In this document: one piece after another, positions 56,770 through 64,000 of the stretch | Position numbering within the stretch: the stretch's first letter is position 1 | Layout of the letters: every line of letters starts with the position of its first letter | Origin: DATDAH01 sp963845425 | Lineage (GTDB): Bacteria > Actinomycetota > Acidimicrobiia > Acidimicrobiales > DATDAH01 | Reading direction: 5' to 3' | Length of the DNA stretch: 64,000 bases | NCBI GenBank assembly: GCA_963845425.1 | Contig: CAWJSC010000010.1 | Location: forward strand, 682,001-746,000 | Program-made: the position numbers and the translations under genes | The notes under the pieces: generated by a model | Database searches by the model: none | What the model was told of the DNA's origin: nothing | The model's input: only the letters and a program-made list of their open reading frames with translations

Positions 56770-57600
56770 ATGAGTGATTCCGTAGGTCAGTACCTCAACG
56801 AGATCGGCACCGTGCCCCTCCTCAACGCCCAGGAGGAGCGCGAGCTCGCCCAGGTCATCGAGGCCGGGTTCGAGGCCCGAGCGCGCCTCGAGGCCGGCGA
56901 GAAGGGTCGCGAGATCCGCAAGGCCATCCGGGCCGCCGACGCCGCCAAGGACCGGTTCATCCGAGCCAACCTCCGGCTGGTGGTCTCCGTCGCCCGCCGC
57001 TACCCGCTCCCCCCGAGCATGGAGCTCCTGGACCTGATCCAGGAGGGCAACCTGGGCCTCGAGCACGCCGTCGACAAGTTCGACTGGCGCAAGGGCTTCA
57101 AGTTCTCCACCTACGCCACGTTCTGGATCCGCCAGGCCATCGGCCGGGCGCTCGATCAGAAGGCCAGCTTGGTCCGCCTGCCCGGCGACCGCTCGGCCAG
57201 CCTCCGGGCCGCCCTGCGCCAGGCCTCCGGCGACGGTGACGAGCTGGACGAGGAGCACGCACGGCTCCACCGCCTCACCACCCCCACCTCGCTGGACCGC
57301 ACCATCGGCGACGACGACAGCAACGAGCTGGTCGACCTCATCCCGGACTGGCACGCCGGTCCGGAGCAGGAGGTCATGGACCGGGCCGAGACCCAGATGG
57401 TCACCGACCTGCTGGACGTCCTCGACGCCCGGGCCCGCTACGCCGTGGAGCAGCGCTTCGGCCTGCACGACGGCCGCAAGCGCAGCTACCGGGAAGTGGG
57501 CGAGGAGCTGGGTGTGACCGCCGAGGCCGCCCGCCGCCTGGTCAAGCGCGCCGTGAACACCGTTCGCGACCACGCGTCGGCCACCATCGACGCCGCCTGA
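56770..57600 (+). CDS. RNA polymerase sigma-70 factor, group 2
   Basis: The 276-residue protein has region 1.2 (DSVGQYLNEIGTVPLLNAQE), region 2 (RANLRLVVSVARRY, DLIQEGNLGLEHAVDKFDW, KFSTYATFWIRQAIGRAL), region 3 and region 4 with the HTH (SYREVGEELGVTAEAARRL). It lacks the long N-terminal extension of primary sigma factors, so it is an alternative group 2 factor of the SigB/HrdD kind. ATG 56770 has AGAAGAG upstream. An ECF-like promoter suggests control by another stress sigma factor; this is inference. Confidence 0.9.
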   Translation: MSDSVGQYLNEIGTVPLLNAQEERELAQVIEAGFEARARLEAGEKGREIRKAIRAADAAKDRFIRANLRLVVSVARRYPLPPSMELLDLIQEGNLGLEHAVDKFDWRKGFKFSTYATFWIRQAIGRALDQKASLVRLPGDRSASLRAALRQASGDGDELDEEHARLHRLTTPTSLDRTIGDDDSNELVDLIPDWHAGPEQEVMDRAETQMVTDLLDVLDARARYAVEQRFGLHDGRKRSYREVGEELGVTAEAARRLVKRAVNTVRDHASATIDAA

Positions 57601-57628
57601 CCACATTCGGATCGTGCGCGTTACCGAC

Positions 57629-57718
57629 GCTGCGCAGCGGAGCGGAGCAGTGCCGCCCGCTCGCGGCATCGGCGGCGCCGGCGATTCCTGAGCGGAGCGA
57701 AGGAACGCGAGTGTGACG
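57629..57718 (+). repeat. Dispersed 90-base repeat, copy 3
   Basis: This copy starts GCTGCGCAGCG and ends GTGTGACG, exactly 90 bases as in the copy at 33329-33418. Its right half also matches the copy at 24488-24531. The GTG start codon of the downstream DAHP synthase gene (57713) lies inside its last bases. Confidence 0.7.
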
Positions 57719-59044
57719 ACCTGGACCCCGTCCTCCTGGCGGGACCACCCCGCGGCCCAGCAGCCACAATGGCCGGACGAAGCCGCGCTCGACGCGTCCC
57801 TCAAGACCCTCGGGGGCATGCCTCCCCTGGTGTTCGCCGGTGAGGCCCGCAAGCTGACCGAGAGCCTCGGCCAGGTGGCGGAGGGCAAGGCCTTCCTCGT
57901 CCAAGCGGGCGACTGCGCCGAGTCCTTCGAGGCCTTCTCAGCCGACAGCATCCGGGACAAGCTCAAGGTCATCCTGCAGATGGCCGTCGTGCTCACCTAC
58001 TCGACCGGCGTGCCCGTGGTGAAGATCGGCCGCATCGCCGGCCAGTTCGCCAAGCCCCGATCGGCGGACACCGAGACCGTCGACGACGTCGAGCTCCCCT
58101 CGTTCCGGGGTGACCTGGTCAACAGCATCGGCTTCACCGACGCGGCGCGCCTGCCCGACCCCGAGCGGCTGCTGACCGCCTACCACCAGAGCGCGTCGAC
58201 CCTGAACCTCCTGCGGGCCTTCACCAAGGGCGGCTTCGCCGACCTGTCCAGCGTCCACGGCTGGAACCTCGAGTTCCTGGCCGCCAGCCCGGAGGGCCGC
58301 CGCTACGAGCGCCTCGCCGGCGAGATCGACCGGGCCCTGCGCTTCATGGCCGCCTGCGGCATCGACACCACCTCCGAGCCCCAGCTGCACGAGGTCGACT
58401 TCTCGACCAGCCACGAGGCCCTCGTGCTCGGCTACGAGGAGGCCCTCACCCGGCAGGACTCCCTCACCGGGGACTGGTACGACTGCTCGGCCCACATGCT
58501 CTGGATCGGTGAGCGCACCCGTCAGGTCGACGGCGCCCATGTCCATTTCCTCTCCGGCGTCAAGAACCCGGTGGGCAGCAAGCTCGGCCCCGACGCCACC
58601 CCGGACGAGGCCGTCGCCCTGTGCGAGGCCCTCAACCCGGATCGGATCCCCGGCCGGTTCACCCTGATCTCCCGCATGGGGGCGGACCACGTGGCCGAGC
58701 GCCTGCCCCCGCTGCTGCGGGCGATCCAGGAGTCCGGCCACCCCGTCGTCTGGGCTTGTGACCCGATGCATGGGAACACCTACACCAGCGGCGAGCGCAA
58801 GACCCGCCACTTCGACGACATCTGCCGGGAGATCGAAGGCTTCTTCGCCGCCCACCGTGCGGTGGGCACCTGGCCCGGCGGCATCCACCTGGAGCTCACC
58901 GGCGAGGACGTCACCGAGTGCCTCGGCGGCGGCCACGACGTGTCCGAGCTGGACCGTCGCTACGAGACCATGTGTGATCCCCGCCTCAACGCCGGACAAG
59001 CCCTCGACCTGGCCTTCCGGGTCTCGGAGATGCTCGAGAGCTGA
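57713..59044 (+). CDS. Class II 3-deoxy-7-phosphoheptulonate synthase
   Basis: This enzyme condenses phosphoenolpyruvate and erythrose 4-phosphate, the first step of the shikimate pathway. The 443-residue protein is of the plant-type class II found in actinobacteria: GDCAESFEAFSADSIRDKL, KIGRIAGQFAKPRS, ISRMGADHVAERLPPLL, WACDPMHGNTYTS and GIHLELTGEDVTECLGGG. GTG 57713 (TTWTPSSWRDHP) matches relatives and lies inside the end of a dispersed repeat. The gene appears monocistronic; no clear promoter was seen. Confidence 0.95.
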   Translation: MTTWTPSSWRDHPAAQQPQWPDEAALDASLKTLGGMPPLVFAGEARKLTESLGQVAEGKAFLVQAGDCAESFEAFSADSIRDKLKVILQMAVVLTYSTGVPVVKIGRIAGQFAKPRSADTETVDDVELPSFRGDLVNSIGFTDAARLPDPERLLTAYHQSASTLNLLRAFTKGGFADLSSVHGWNLEFLAASPEGRRYERLAGEIDRALRFMAACGIDTTSEPQLHEVDFSTSHEALVLGYEEALTRQDSLTGDWYDCSAHMLWIGERTRQVDGAHVHFLSGVKNPVGSKLGPDATPDEAVALCEALNPDRIPGRFTLISRMGADHVAERLPPLLRAIQESGHPVVWACDPMHGNTYTSGERKTRHFDDICREIEGFFAAHRAVGTWPGGIHLELTGEDVTECLGGGHDVSELDRRYETMCDPRLNAGQALDLAFRVSEMLES

Positions 59045-59084
59045 CCCCCTCGAGCTCCGGTGACGGACGCCACCCGCGCAAATC

Positions 59085-59113
59085 TTGACCAAAGTGATCG
59101 GATTTGTCAGGAT
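59085..59113 (+). promoter_or_regulatory. Promoter of the sulfite reductase operon
   Basis: TTGACC (59085-59090) is 17 bases from CAGGAT (59108-59113). The -35 is near consensus, the -10 is weak. Confidence 0.45.
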
Positions 59114-59127
59114 ACGGGGAATCCTGA

Positions 59128-59184
59128 GTGGACCACTCGGGTTTCAGCTCGCTGAGAGCACCCGCCCGCTGCCCGAAAGCCTGA
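59128..59184 (+). CDS. Possible 18-residue leader peptide upstream of sulfite reductase
   Basis: GTG 59128 opens an 18-codon frame (MDHSGFSSLRAPARCPKA) that ends one base before the sulfite reductase ATG. It contains a single Cys codon near its end. The RNA covering it can form a GAGTG/CACTC hairpin and a TCAG/CTGA hairpin. A role in cysteine-dependent attenuation or translational coupling is inference. Confidence 0.4.
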   Translation: MDHSGFSSLRAPARCPKA

Positions 59185-59185
59185 C

Positions 59186-60955
59186 ATGCCCAGCATCACC
59201 GTCGATCCGGCGGCCGCCGCCGACATCGAGAAGTTCGAGGTCCAGCTGGAGCGCTACCTGTCCGGCGATCTCGAGGAGGACGCCTTCCGGGTCTTCCGCC
59301 TGAACAACGGCATCTACGGCCAGCGACAGGGCGGCCACAACCAGATGGTACGGGTGAAGCTCCCCTACGGGTCGGTCACCCCGGATCAGCTCGACATGCT
59401 CGGCCACATCGCCGAGGAGTACTCCCGGGGCTGGGGCCACATCACCACCCGCCAGAACGTACAGGTCCACTTCGTCCCGCTGGAGCGCATCCCCGACCTC
59501 ATGCGGGACATCGCGTCGGTCGGCCTCACCAGCCGGGAGGCCTGTGGCGACACGGTGCGCAACGTGCAGGGCTGCCACCTGGCCGGCGCCTGCCCGTACG
59601 AGATCCTCGACATCAGCGCCTGGGCCGAGGCCGCCCACCAGCACTTCCTGCGCCATCCGCTGGGTCAGCGCCTCCCCCGCAAGTTCAAGATCAACTTCTC
59701 CGGCTGCGCCACCGACTGCGGCCAGGCCATGTTCAACGACGTCGGCGTCATCGCGGCCGCCCGTCAGCACGACGACGGCTCCGTCGAAGCCGGCTTCCGG
59801 GTCTTCGTCGCCGGTGGCCTCGGCGCCAACCCCCATCCCGCCCTCGCCCTCGAGGCGTTCACGCCCCGCGAGGAGCTGATGGCGACCATCGAGGCCATCC
59901 TCCGGGTCTTCGGTAACCACGGGAACCGCGACAACAAACTCCGGGCCCGGCTCAAGTGGCTGGTCGACACCATGGGCTGGGAGGAGCTGCAGGCCAAGAT
60001 CCTGAAGGAGCGCAAGCTCCTGGTGGCCTCCTCCACCTGGCCCGGCGGCGTGCCCCTCGTGGTCGAGAAGCTGGGCGACGAGCCCGCCGGCACCGCCAAT
60101 GGCGTCATCCCCACGGTGGTCGGCCAGGGCACACCGGTCACCATCCGCCAGTCCGCGCCCTACGACCGCTGGGAGGACGCCAACGTCGTGCGGGGCAGTG
60201 CCAAGGGCACGGTCTCGGCCTACGCCTGGGCCCGCCTCGGCGACATCACTTCGGTCCAGTTCCGCGCCCTGGCCGCGATCCAGCGGGAGTTCGGAGCCGA
60301 TGTCCGGGTCACCAACCGCCAGAACCTCGTGTTCCGGGGCCTCGATGACGCCCAACTCCCCCGCCTCCACCAGCGCCTGGAGGCCATCGGCATGGCCGAG
60401 CCGGGCGCCGAGCTCAGCCGGGACGTCGTGGCCTGCCCCGGCGCCGACACCTGCAACCTGGCCGTGACCCAGTCCCGGGGCCTGGCCGACGCCATCGGCG
60501 CCCGCCTCGAGGAGGAGGGCCTGGCCGAGGTCGGCGGGGTCCGCACCAACATCAGCGGCTGCACCAACTCCTGCGGCCAGCACCACGCCAGCGACATCGG
60601 CTTCTTCGGCGCCGAGCGCCGGGCCCACGGCAAGTCCGCCCCCGGCTACCAGATGCTGCTGGGCGGCTACGTCGGCCAGGAGACGATCGAGTTCGGCCGC
60701 AAGGCCCTGCGCCTGCCCGCCCGCAACGCCCCCGAGGCCGCCACCCGGGTGGTCCGCCGCTACGCCGACGAGCGAGAGGCCGGTGAGGCCTTCCACCTCT
60801 GGCTGGAACGGGTCGGGGGCCCCTCCGCCGTGGCCGAGGGCCTGAAGGACCTCGACGAGTTCCCCACCCCGGACCACGGCCCCGAGTACTACGTCGACTA
60901 CGACGAGACCGGCCCGTATGAGGCGGTCATCGGCGACTCGGAGTGCGCCACCTGA
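59186..60955 (+). CDS. Assimilatory sulfite (or nitrite) reductase, siroheme and 4Fe-4S
   Basis: The 589-residue protein is of the NirA/SirA ferredoxin-dependent type with two homologous halves (GHITTRQNVQVHFVPL, VTNRQNLVFRGL). The siroheme/4Fe-4S ligands are CPGADTC (Cx5C) and CTNSC (Cx3C). Next to an APS reductase gene it most likely reduces sulfite to sulfide, the electron donor being ferredoxin. The ATG start follows a short leader ORF by one base. The stop overlaps the cysH start (TGATG). Confidence 0.93.
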   Translation: MPSITVDPAAAADIEKFEVQLERYLSGDLEEDAFRVFRLNNGIYGQRQGGHNQMVRVKLPYGSVTPDQLDMLGHIAEEYSRGWGHITTRQNVQVHFVPLERIPDLMRDIASVGLTSREACGDTVRNVQGCHLAGACPYEILDISAWAEAAHQHFLRHPLGQRLPRKFKINFSGCATDCGQAMFNDVGVIAAARQHDDGSVEAGFRVFVAGGLGANPHPALALEAFTPREELMATIEAILRVFGNHGNRDNKLRARLKWLVDTMGWEELQAKILKERKLLVASSTWPGGVPLVVEKLGDEPAGTANGVIPTVVGQGTPVTIRQSAPYDRWEDANVVRGSAKGTVSAYAWARLGDITSVQFRALAAIQREFGADVRVTNRQNLVFRGLDDAQLPRLHQRLEAIGMAEPGAELSRDVVACPGADTCNLAVTQSRGLADAIGARLEEEGLAEVGGVRTNISGCTNSCGQHHASDIGFFGAERRAHGKSAPGYQMLLGGYVGQETIEFGRKALRLPARNAPEAATRVVRRYADEREAGEAFHLWLERVGGPSAVAEGLKDLDEFPTPDHGPEYYVDYDETGPYEAVIGDSECAT

Positions 60956-61641
60956 TGGCCGATTCCGCTCCCATCGGCGACATCCCGTGGTTCAGTGACG
61001 GCGAGCTGGCCGAGTTGAACCGCGAGTTCGAGGACCTCCCCGCCGCCAAGATCATCCAGTGGGCCGTCGATGCCTTCGCCCCCCACCTCTGCCTGACGGC
61101 GTCGATGACCGACGCCGTACTCATCGACCTGGCGGTCAAGGTCGAACCCGGCATCGAGGTCGTGTTCATCGACACCGGCTACCACTTCCCCGAGACCCTG
61201 GAGACGGTCGAGAAGGTCCGCCGGCACTACGGGCTGAACCTGCGCCTCATGACGGTGCCCCCCCACGACGAGGAGCACTGGAAGGTCGACCCCGAGAACT
61301 GCTGCTCGGCCATCAAGGTGGGCCAGCTCGACCGGGCGCTGGCGGGCAAGGCGGCCTGGATGAGCGGGCTGCGCCGCGACGAGTCCCCGACCCGCGGCAA
61401 CGCCCCCATCGTCGTGCGGGACCTTCGGGGCCTGGTCAAGGTGAACCCGCTGGCCGCGTGGACCCAAGGGGATGTCGCCGGCTACATCGCCGACCACGAC
61501 GTGCCCTACAACCCCCTGCTCGACCAGGGCTACCTCTCCATCGGCTGCTGGCCCTGCACCAAGCCCGTCACCGAGGGCGAGGATGCCCGCTCCGGACGCT
61601 GGGCCGGTATGAGCAAGAAGGAGTGCGGCCTCCACCTCTAG
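60955..61641 (+). CDS. cysH: Adenylyl-sulfate (APS) reductase
   Basis: This 228-residue reductase converts activated sulfate to sulfite. It has FIDTGYHFPETLETV, the cysteine pairs CC (about 118-119) and CWPC that bind a 4Fe-4S cluster in the APS-using type, and the catalytic C-terminal KKECGLH. The presence of the extra cysteines argues for APS rather than PAPS as substrate. ATG 60955 overlaps the sulfite reductase stop by one base, so the two steps sulfate to sulfite to sulfide are translationally linked. GTG 60943 is an alternative start. Confidence 0.94.
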   Translation: MADSAPIGDIPWFSDGELAELNREFEDLPAAKIIQWAVDAFAPHLCLTASMTDAVLIDLAVKVEPGIEVVFIDTGYHFPETLETVEKVRRHYGLNLRLMTVPPHDEEHWKVDPENCCSAIKVGQLDRALAGKAAWMSGLRRDESPTRGNAPIVVRDLRGLVKVNPLAAWTQGDVAGYIADHDVPYNPLLDQGYLSIGCWPCTKPVTEGEDARSGRWAGMSKKECGLHL

Positions 61642-61654
61642 GCCGCGCCCTCGC

Positions 61655-61660
61655 TAGTCT
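61655..61660 (+). promoter_or_regulatory. -10 box of the PaaX-like gene (leaderless type)
   Basis: TAGTCT lies six bases before GTG 61667, which supports that start over TTG 61661. Confidence 0.5.
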
Positions 61661-61666
61661 TTGGTC

Positions 61667-62554
61667 GTGAGCAGCACGACCGGCCGTGATTCGACCGGCA
61701 TCCCCACCCGCGTGCTGGTGTTCGGCATGGCCCGGCCCGACCGCACCATCCGGGCCGACGACGTCTACGCCGTGGCCGAGGCCAGCGGCCAGTCAGCCGA
61801 GCAGGTCCGCTCGTGCCTCCGCCGGCTCGTCGCCGAGGGGCTGTTCACCCGCGAAGGTGAGGGTCGCGACGCCGTCTTCTCGCTCACCGAACGGGGCTCG
61901 CACTTCTGGACCGGGCACCTGGATCGTCACCGGCTCTCCTACGTCCAGGACCAGGCCGGCCGCGGTTGGGACCGCACCTGGCACCTGGTCGGCTTCGCCG
62001 TGCCCGAGGCCCAGCGCGACGCCCGCGACACGCTGCGGGACTGGCTGCGCCAGCTCGGCGGGGCACCCGTGCAGGGTGGCCTGTTCGTCAGCGCCCACCG
62101 CTGGGAGGACGACGTCAACGCCGAGGTGGAACGCCTTGGCCTCACCGAGTACGTGACGGTGGCCATCACCGACGACCTCGTCGTCGGTGGCGAGTCCGAC
62201 CCCCGGGTCCTCGCCGGTCGCCTGTGGGACCTCGACGGTGTGGCCAAGCGCTACGACGAGTTCCTCGTCGCCTACCAGGACGTCCCCGATGCCCTCGAGG
62301 CCATGCGGGCGCGCCACGAGCGCCTGACCGACGCTGAGTTCCTGGCCGGCGCCCTCGCCACGTTCGTGGACTTCCAGGAGGTCGTGCGCCATGACCCCCT
62401 CCTGCCGCCCGAGCTCCTCCCCCGCCCGTGGCCCGGCCGGGAGGCCCGCCAGCTCCTGGCCAAGGTCCGCAAGCTCGGCGTCCTCGCCCGGGAGCACCAC
62501 GACCGCCCCGTCCTCTTCCACCAGTTCGACGAGGTCCTCGACGACCTCGCCTGA
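61667..62554 (+). CDS. PaaX family transcriptional regulator
   Basis: The 295-residue protein has a PaaX-like architecture: an N-terminal winged helix (about 25-75), the central PaaX domain starting WDRTWHLVGFAVPEAQRDARD and LRDWLRQLGGAPVQGGLFVS, and a C-terminal helical domain ending HDPLLPPELLPRPWPGREA, the typical LP.LLP..WPG.. motif. PaaX relatives repress phenylacetate catabolism and respond to CoA thioesters. No paa genes are in the window, so the target is unknown. A GACCTCG/CGAGGTC hairpin spans its stop codon. Confidence 0.88.
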   Translation: MSSTTGRDSTGIPTRVLVFGMARPDRTIRADDVYAVAEASGQSAEQVRSCLRRLVAEGLFTREGEGRDAVFSLTERGSHFWTGHLDRHRLSYVQDQAGRGWDRTWHLVGFAVPEAQRDARDTLRDWLRQLGGAPVQGGLFVSAHRWEDDVNAEVERLGLTEYVTVAITDDLVVGGESDPRVLAGRLWDLDGVAKRYDEFLVAYQDVPDALEAMRARHERLTDAEFLAGALATFVDFQEVVRHDPLLPPELLPRPWPGREARQLLAKVRKLGVLAREHHDRPVLFHQFDEVLDDLA

Positions 62555-62608
62555 CGAGGTCACCGCCTCGCCCCGCCCTGCCGGACCACAGCCCGACCGT
62601 CGATCGGG

Positions 62609-62614
62609 CAGGCT
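62609..62614 (+). promoter_or_regulatory. -10 box of the ABM-domain gene (leaderless type)
   Basis: CAGGCT lies six bases before ATG 62621. Confidence 0.35.
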
Positions 62615-62620
62615 GGGGCG

Positions 62621-62905
62621 ATGATCATCGTGGCGGGACCCATCCACCTCGTTCCCGGGGAGCGGGAGGCCTACCTCGATGGGTGCCGCGAGGTGATCGA
62701 GGCGGCTCGGGCCGCGGACGGGTGCCTCGACTTCCATCTCGCCGGCGACCCCGTCGAGCCGGGCCGCATCAACGTGTTCGAGCGATGGGAGACGGTCGAG
62801 GCCGTCGAGGCCTTCCGGGGATCGGGCCCGTCCGACGAGGACGGCGCAGCCATCCTCGGTGCCGCCGTCGTCCAGTACCAGATCGCTACCGCGACGCCGC
62901 TCTGA
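62621..62905 (+). CDS. Antibiotic biosynthesis monooxygenase (ABM) domain protein
   Basis: The 94-residue protein is a single ABM-type dimeric alpha-beta barrel: VAGPIHLVPGEREAYLDGCR, DGCLDFHLAGDP, and INVFERWETVEAVEAFRGS. Such proteins include quinol or heme-degrading monooxygenases and many of unknown function. The length is normal. Its end overlaps the convergent glycosyltransferase gene by 20 bases. Confidence 0.85.
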   Translation: MIIVAGPIHLVPGEREAYLDGCREVIEAARAADGCLDFHLAGDPVEPGRINVFERWETVEAVEAFRGSGPSDEDGAAILGAAVVQYQIATATPL

Positions 62906-64000
62906 GCGGGGCTGTCGCCCGTCCGCCCTCGTCCCCGCTCCGGAAGCGGCCCAGGAGCAGGTCGAGGCCGAGGGCGGCGAGGACCACGATGACGACGTCG
63001 GCGGGGACGCGGTAGCGGGTCAGGCCGAAGGTGGCCGCCGCGGTGATGGTGACGGCGACGATCGGCACCAGCATCGGGAGCAAGGTCACGCCCCGGCGAC
63101 GTAGGGCCACGGCGCCGGCCACGGCGAAGGGCAGGGCCAGGAAGTGGGCGGCCACCGCGGCCTGGGAGGCCCGCTTGCCCCGCCCCTCGTACCAGTCGTT
63201 GAGGAAGGCGTTCTGGCGGGGGGCGTAGAGCTCCCAGATCCGGCCGGTCCGGGCCAGGGCGACCAGGGGGACCCGCTCGAGGTGGTCGGTCACGTAGGGG
63301 AAGGCCTGGTCGAAGAGCTCGGCCTCCCGCTCCACCTCGTCGTCGAACTCGATGGGCAGGGGGAAGTCGGGGTGGCAGTTGGCCTGGTAGCCGATGAACT
63401 CGCCGTAGTAGGTCGACGCGCAGCTGCTCTCGGCGATCACCGAGCCCTGGCTGTTGGTCAGGGACGGTTGCCCGAAGCGGACCTGGTTGAGCACCAGCCA
63501 GGGGGCCAGGACCAGGAGGGTGGCCCCGAGGCCGAACAGCACCCGGCCGCCCCGTGTCCCGCCAGGACAGCTCGGAGCGGCGCAGCACCAGCGGCAGCAG
63601 CAGGAGCGGCGCGTACAGCAGCATCTCGGGCCGGGTCAGGGTGGCCAGGCCGATGAGCCCGCCCAGGACGGCCGCCCGGCGGACGCTCGGGTCGGCGTCG
63701 AGGCGGAAGGCGGCCAGCAGCACCAGGGCGGTGAGGAGCGCCAGCAGGGATTCGGGCTGCAGCATCCCGTCGTTGATCCAGAGGGCCGGGTACACCGCGG
63801 CCAGGCCGGCGGCCAGCAGGCCGACCCGGTCCCCGCCGAGGCGGCGGGCGAGGAACGCCCACGGCGATGACGGCCAGCAGGCCGATGACCCCGGAGATCA
63901 GACGGTGCGACGGTGACCGTGTCGAGACCGATGAACGAGAAGACCCCCAGGATCCCGGAGTAGAGCGGCGGGTGCAGGGCGCTGGGGATGACGTCGCCGG
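62886..64000 (-). pseudogene. GT39/ArnT-type membrane glycosyltransferase, frameshifted, 5' end outside window
   Basis: The sequence encodes the C-terminal two thirds of a multi-helix glycosyltransferase of the ArnT/PMT superfamily: WINDGMLQPESLLALLTALV, GGLIGLATLTRPEMLLYAPL, ATLLVLAPWLVLNQVRFGQP and LTRYRVPADVVIVVLAALG. Coding continuity needs three corrections, each removal of one base: near 63550 (before VLFGLG), near 63855 (before FLARRLGG) and near 63907 (before HRLISG). These could be assembly errors or decay. The 5' end lies beyond the window. The stop overlaps the ABM gene by 20 bases. Confidence 0.75.

Noticed and set aside
59120..59180. Possible TPP or SAM riboswitch before sulfite reductase
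   Set aside because: A CTGAGA...ACCC stretch recalls TPP elements, but the other conserved parts are missing and SAM-type cores are not present.
62543..62561. Terminator at the end of the PaaX-like gene
   Set aside because: The GACCTCG/CGAGGTC stem is short, includes the stop codon and lacks a T-tract; too weak to list as a terminator.

Overview
The window is a very GC-rich, densely packed chromosomal segment with many GTG starts and repeated 4-base ATGA/GTGA gene overlaps. Its gene content fits an actinobacterium, most likely class Acidimicrobiia (inference): a BldD-like regulator, an LCP/LytR_C protein, class II DAHP synthase, F420-type luciferase-like oxidoreductase, a PAC2 protein and a Tad pilus locus without an outer-membrane secretin. 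Many genes show a TAnnnT -10 box only 5-9 bases before the start codon, which points to widespread leaderless transcription.

Layout. 1-10.1 kb: two RDD membrane proteins, NhaA, recO-uppS, a DinG-type Fe-S helicase, then the operon phoH-ybeY-CNNM/CBS-era. 10.2-19.3 kb: a small Sm-like-repeat protein, an excisionase-type HTH protein and an 11-gene Tad pilus operon (CpaB/SAF, TadZ-like, TadA, TadB, TadC, pilin, three TadE/G-like pseudopilins, a pseudokinase with an extracellular calcium-loop region, a LysM protein) driven by one consensus-like promoter. 19.3-23.4 kb: a nitrogen block (amtB, two PII genes) with a strong four-half-site GlnR-type operator, followed by an unusual short-receiver winged-helix regulator, a small membrane protein and two gene remnants. 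23.4-28.7 kb: hemW, bldD-like, rsmE, dnaJ, hrcA and another short-receiver regulator. 28.8-33.5 kb: a cation/proton antiporter fused to a GlnD-like HD-ACT-ACT tail, next to a second amtB. 33.5-40.6 kb: lepA, rpsT, comEC-folP2-holA, comEA. 40.7-51.4 kb: thioredoxin-TPR protein, a phosphotransferase, a PAC2 protein, a branched-chain-type ABC importer built from three large fused polypeptides (one carrying an MFS domain), and an LLM oxidoreductase preceded by a tiny leaderless ORF. 51.4-64 kb: leuS, tRNA-Ala(GGC), nadD-LCP-rsfS, a sigma-70 group 2 factor, class II DAHP synthase, assimilatory sulfite reductase plus APS reductase behind a short leader ORF, a PaaX-like regulator, an ABM-domain protein and a frameshifted GT39-type membrane glycosyltransferase running off the end.

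The most unusual content is the nitrogen-linked set: the antiporter-GlnD-like fusion beside amtB, and a family of winged-helix regulators with a shortened receiver-like N-terminus, one next to glnK and one next to the fusion. Other noteworthy signals are a 90-base dispersed repeat with four copies abutting gene ends, two genes that appear to need CTG start codons, a hemW gene whose 5' end runs into the repeat, and four apparent single-base frameshifts (one in comEC, three in the terminal glycosyltransferase).
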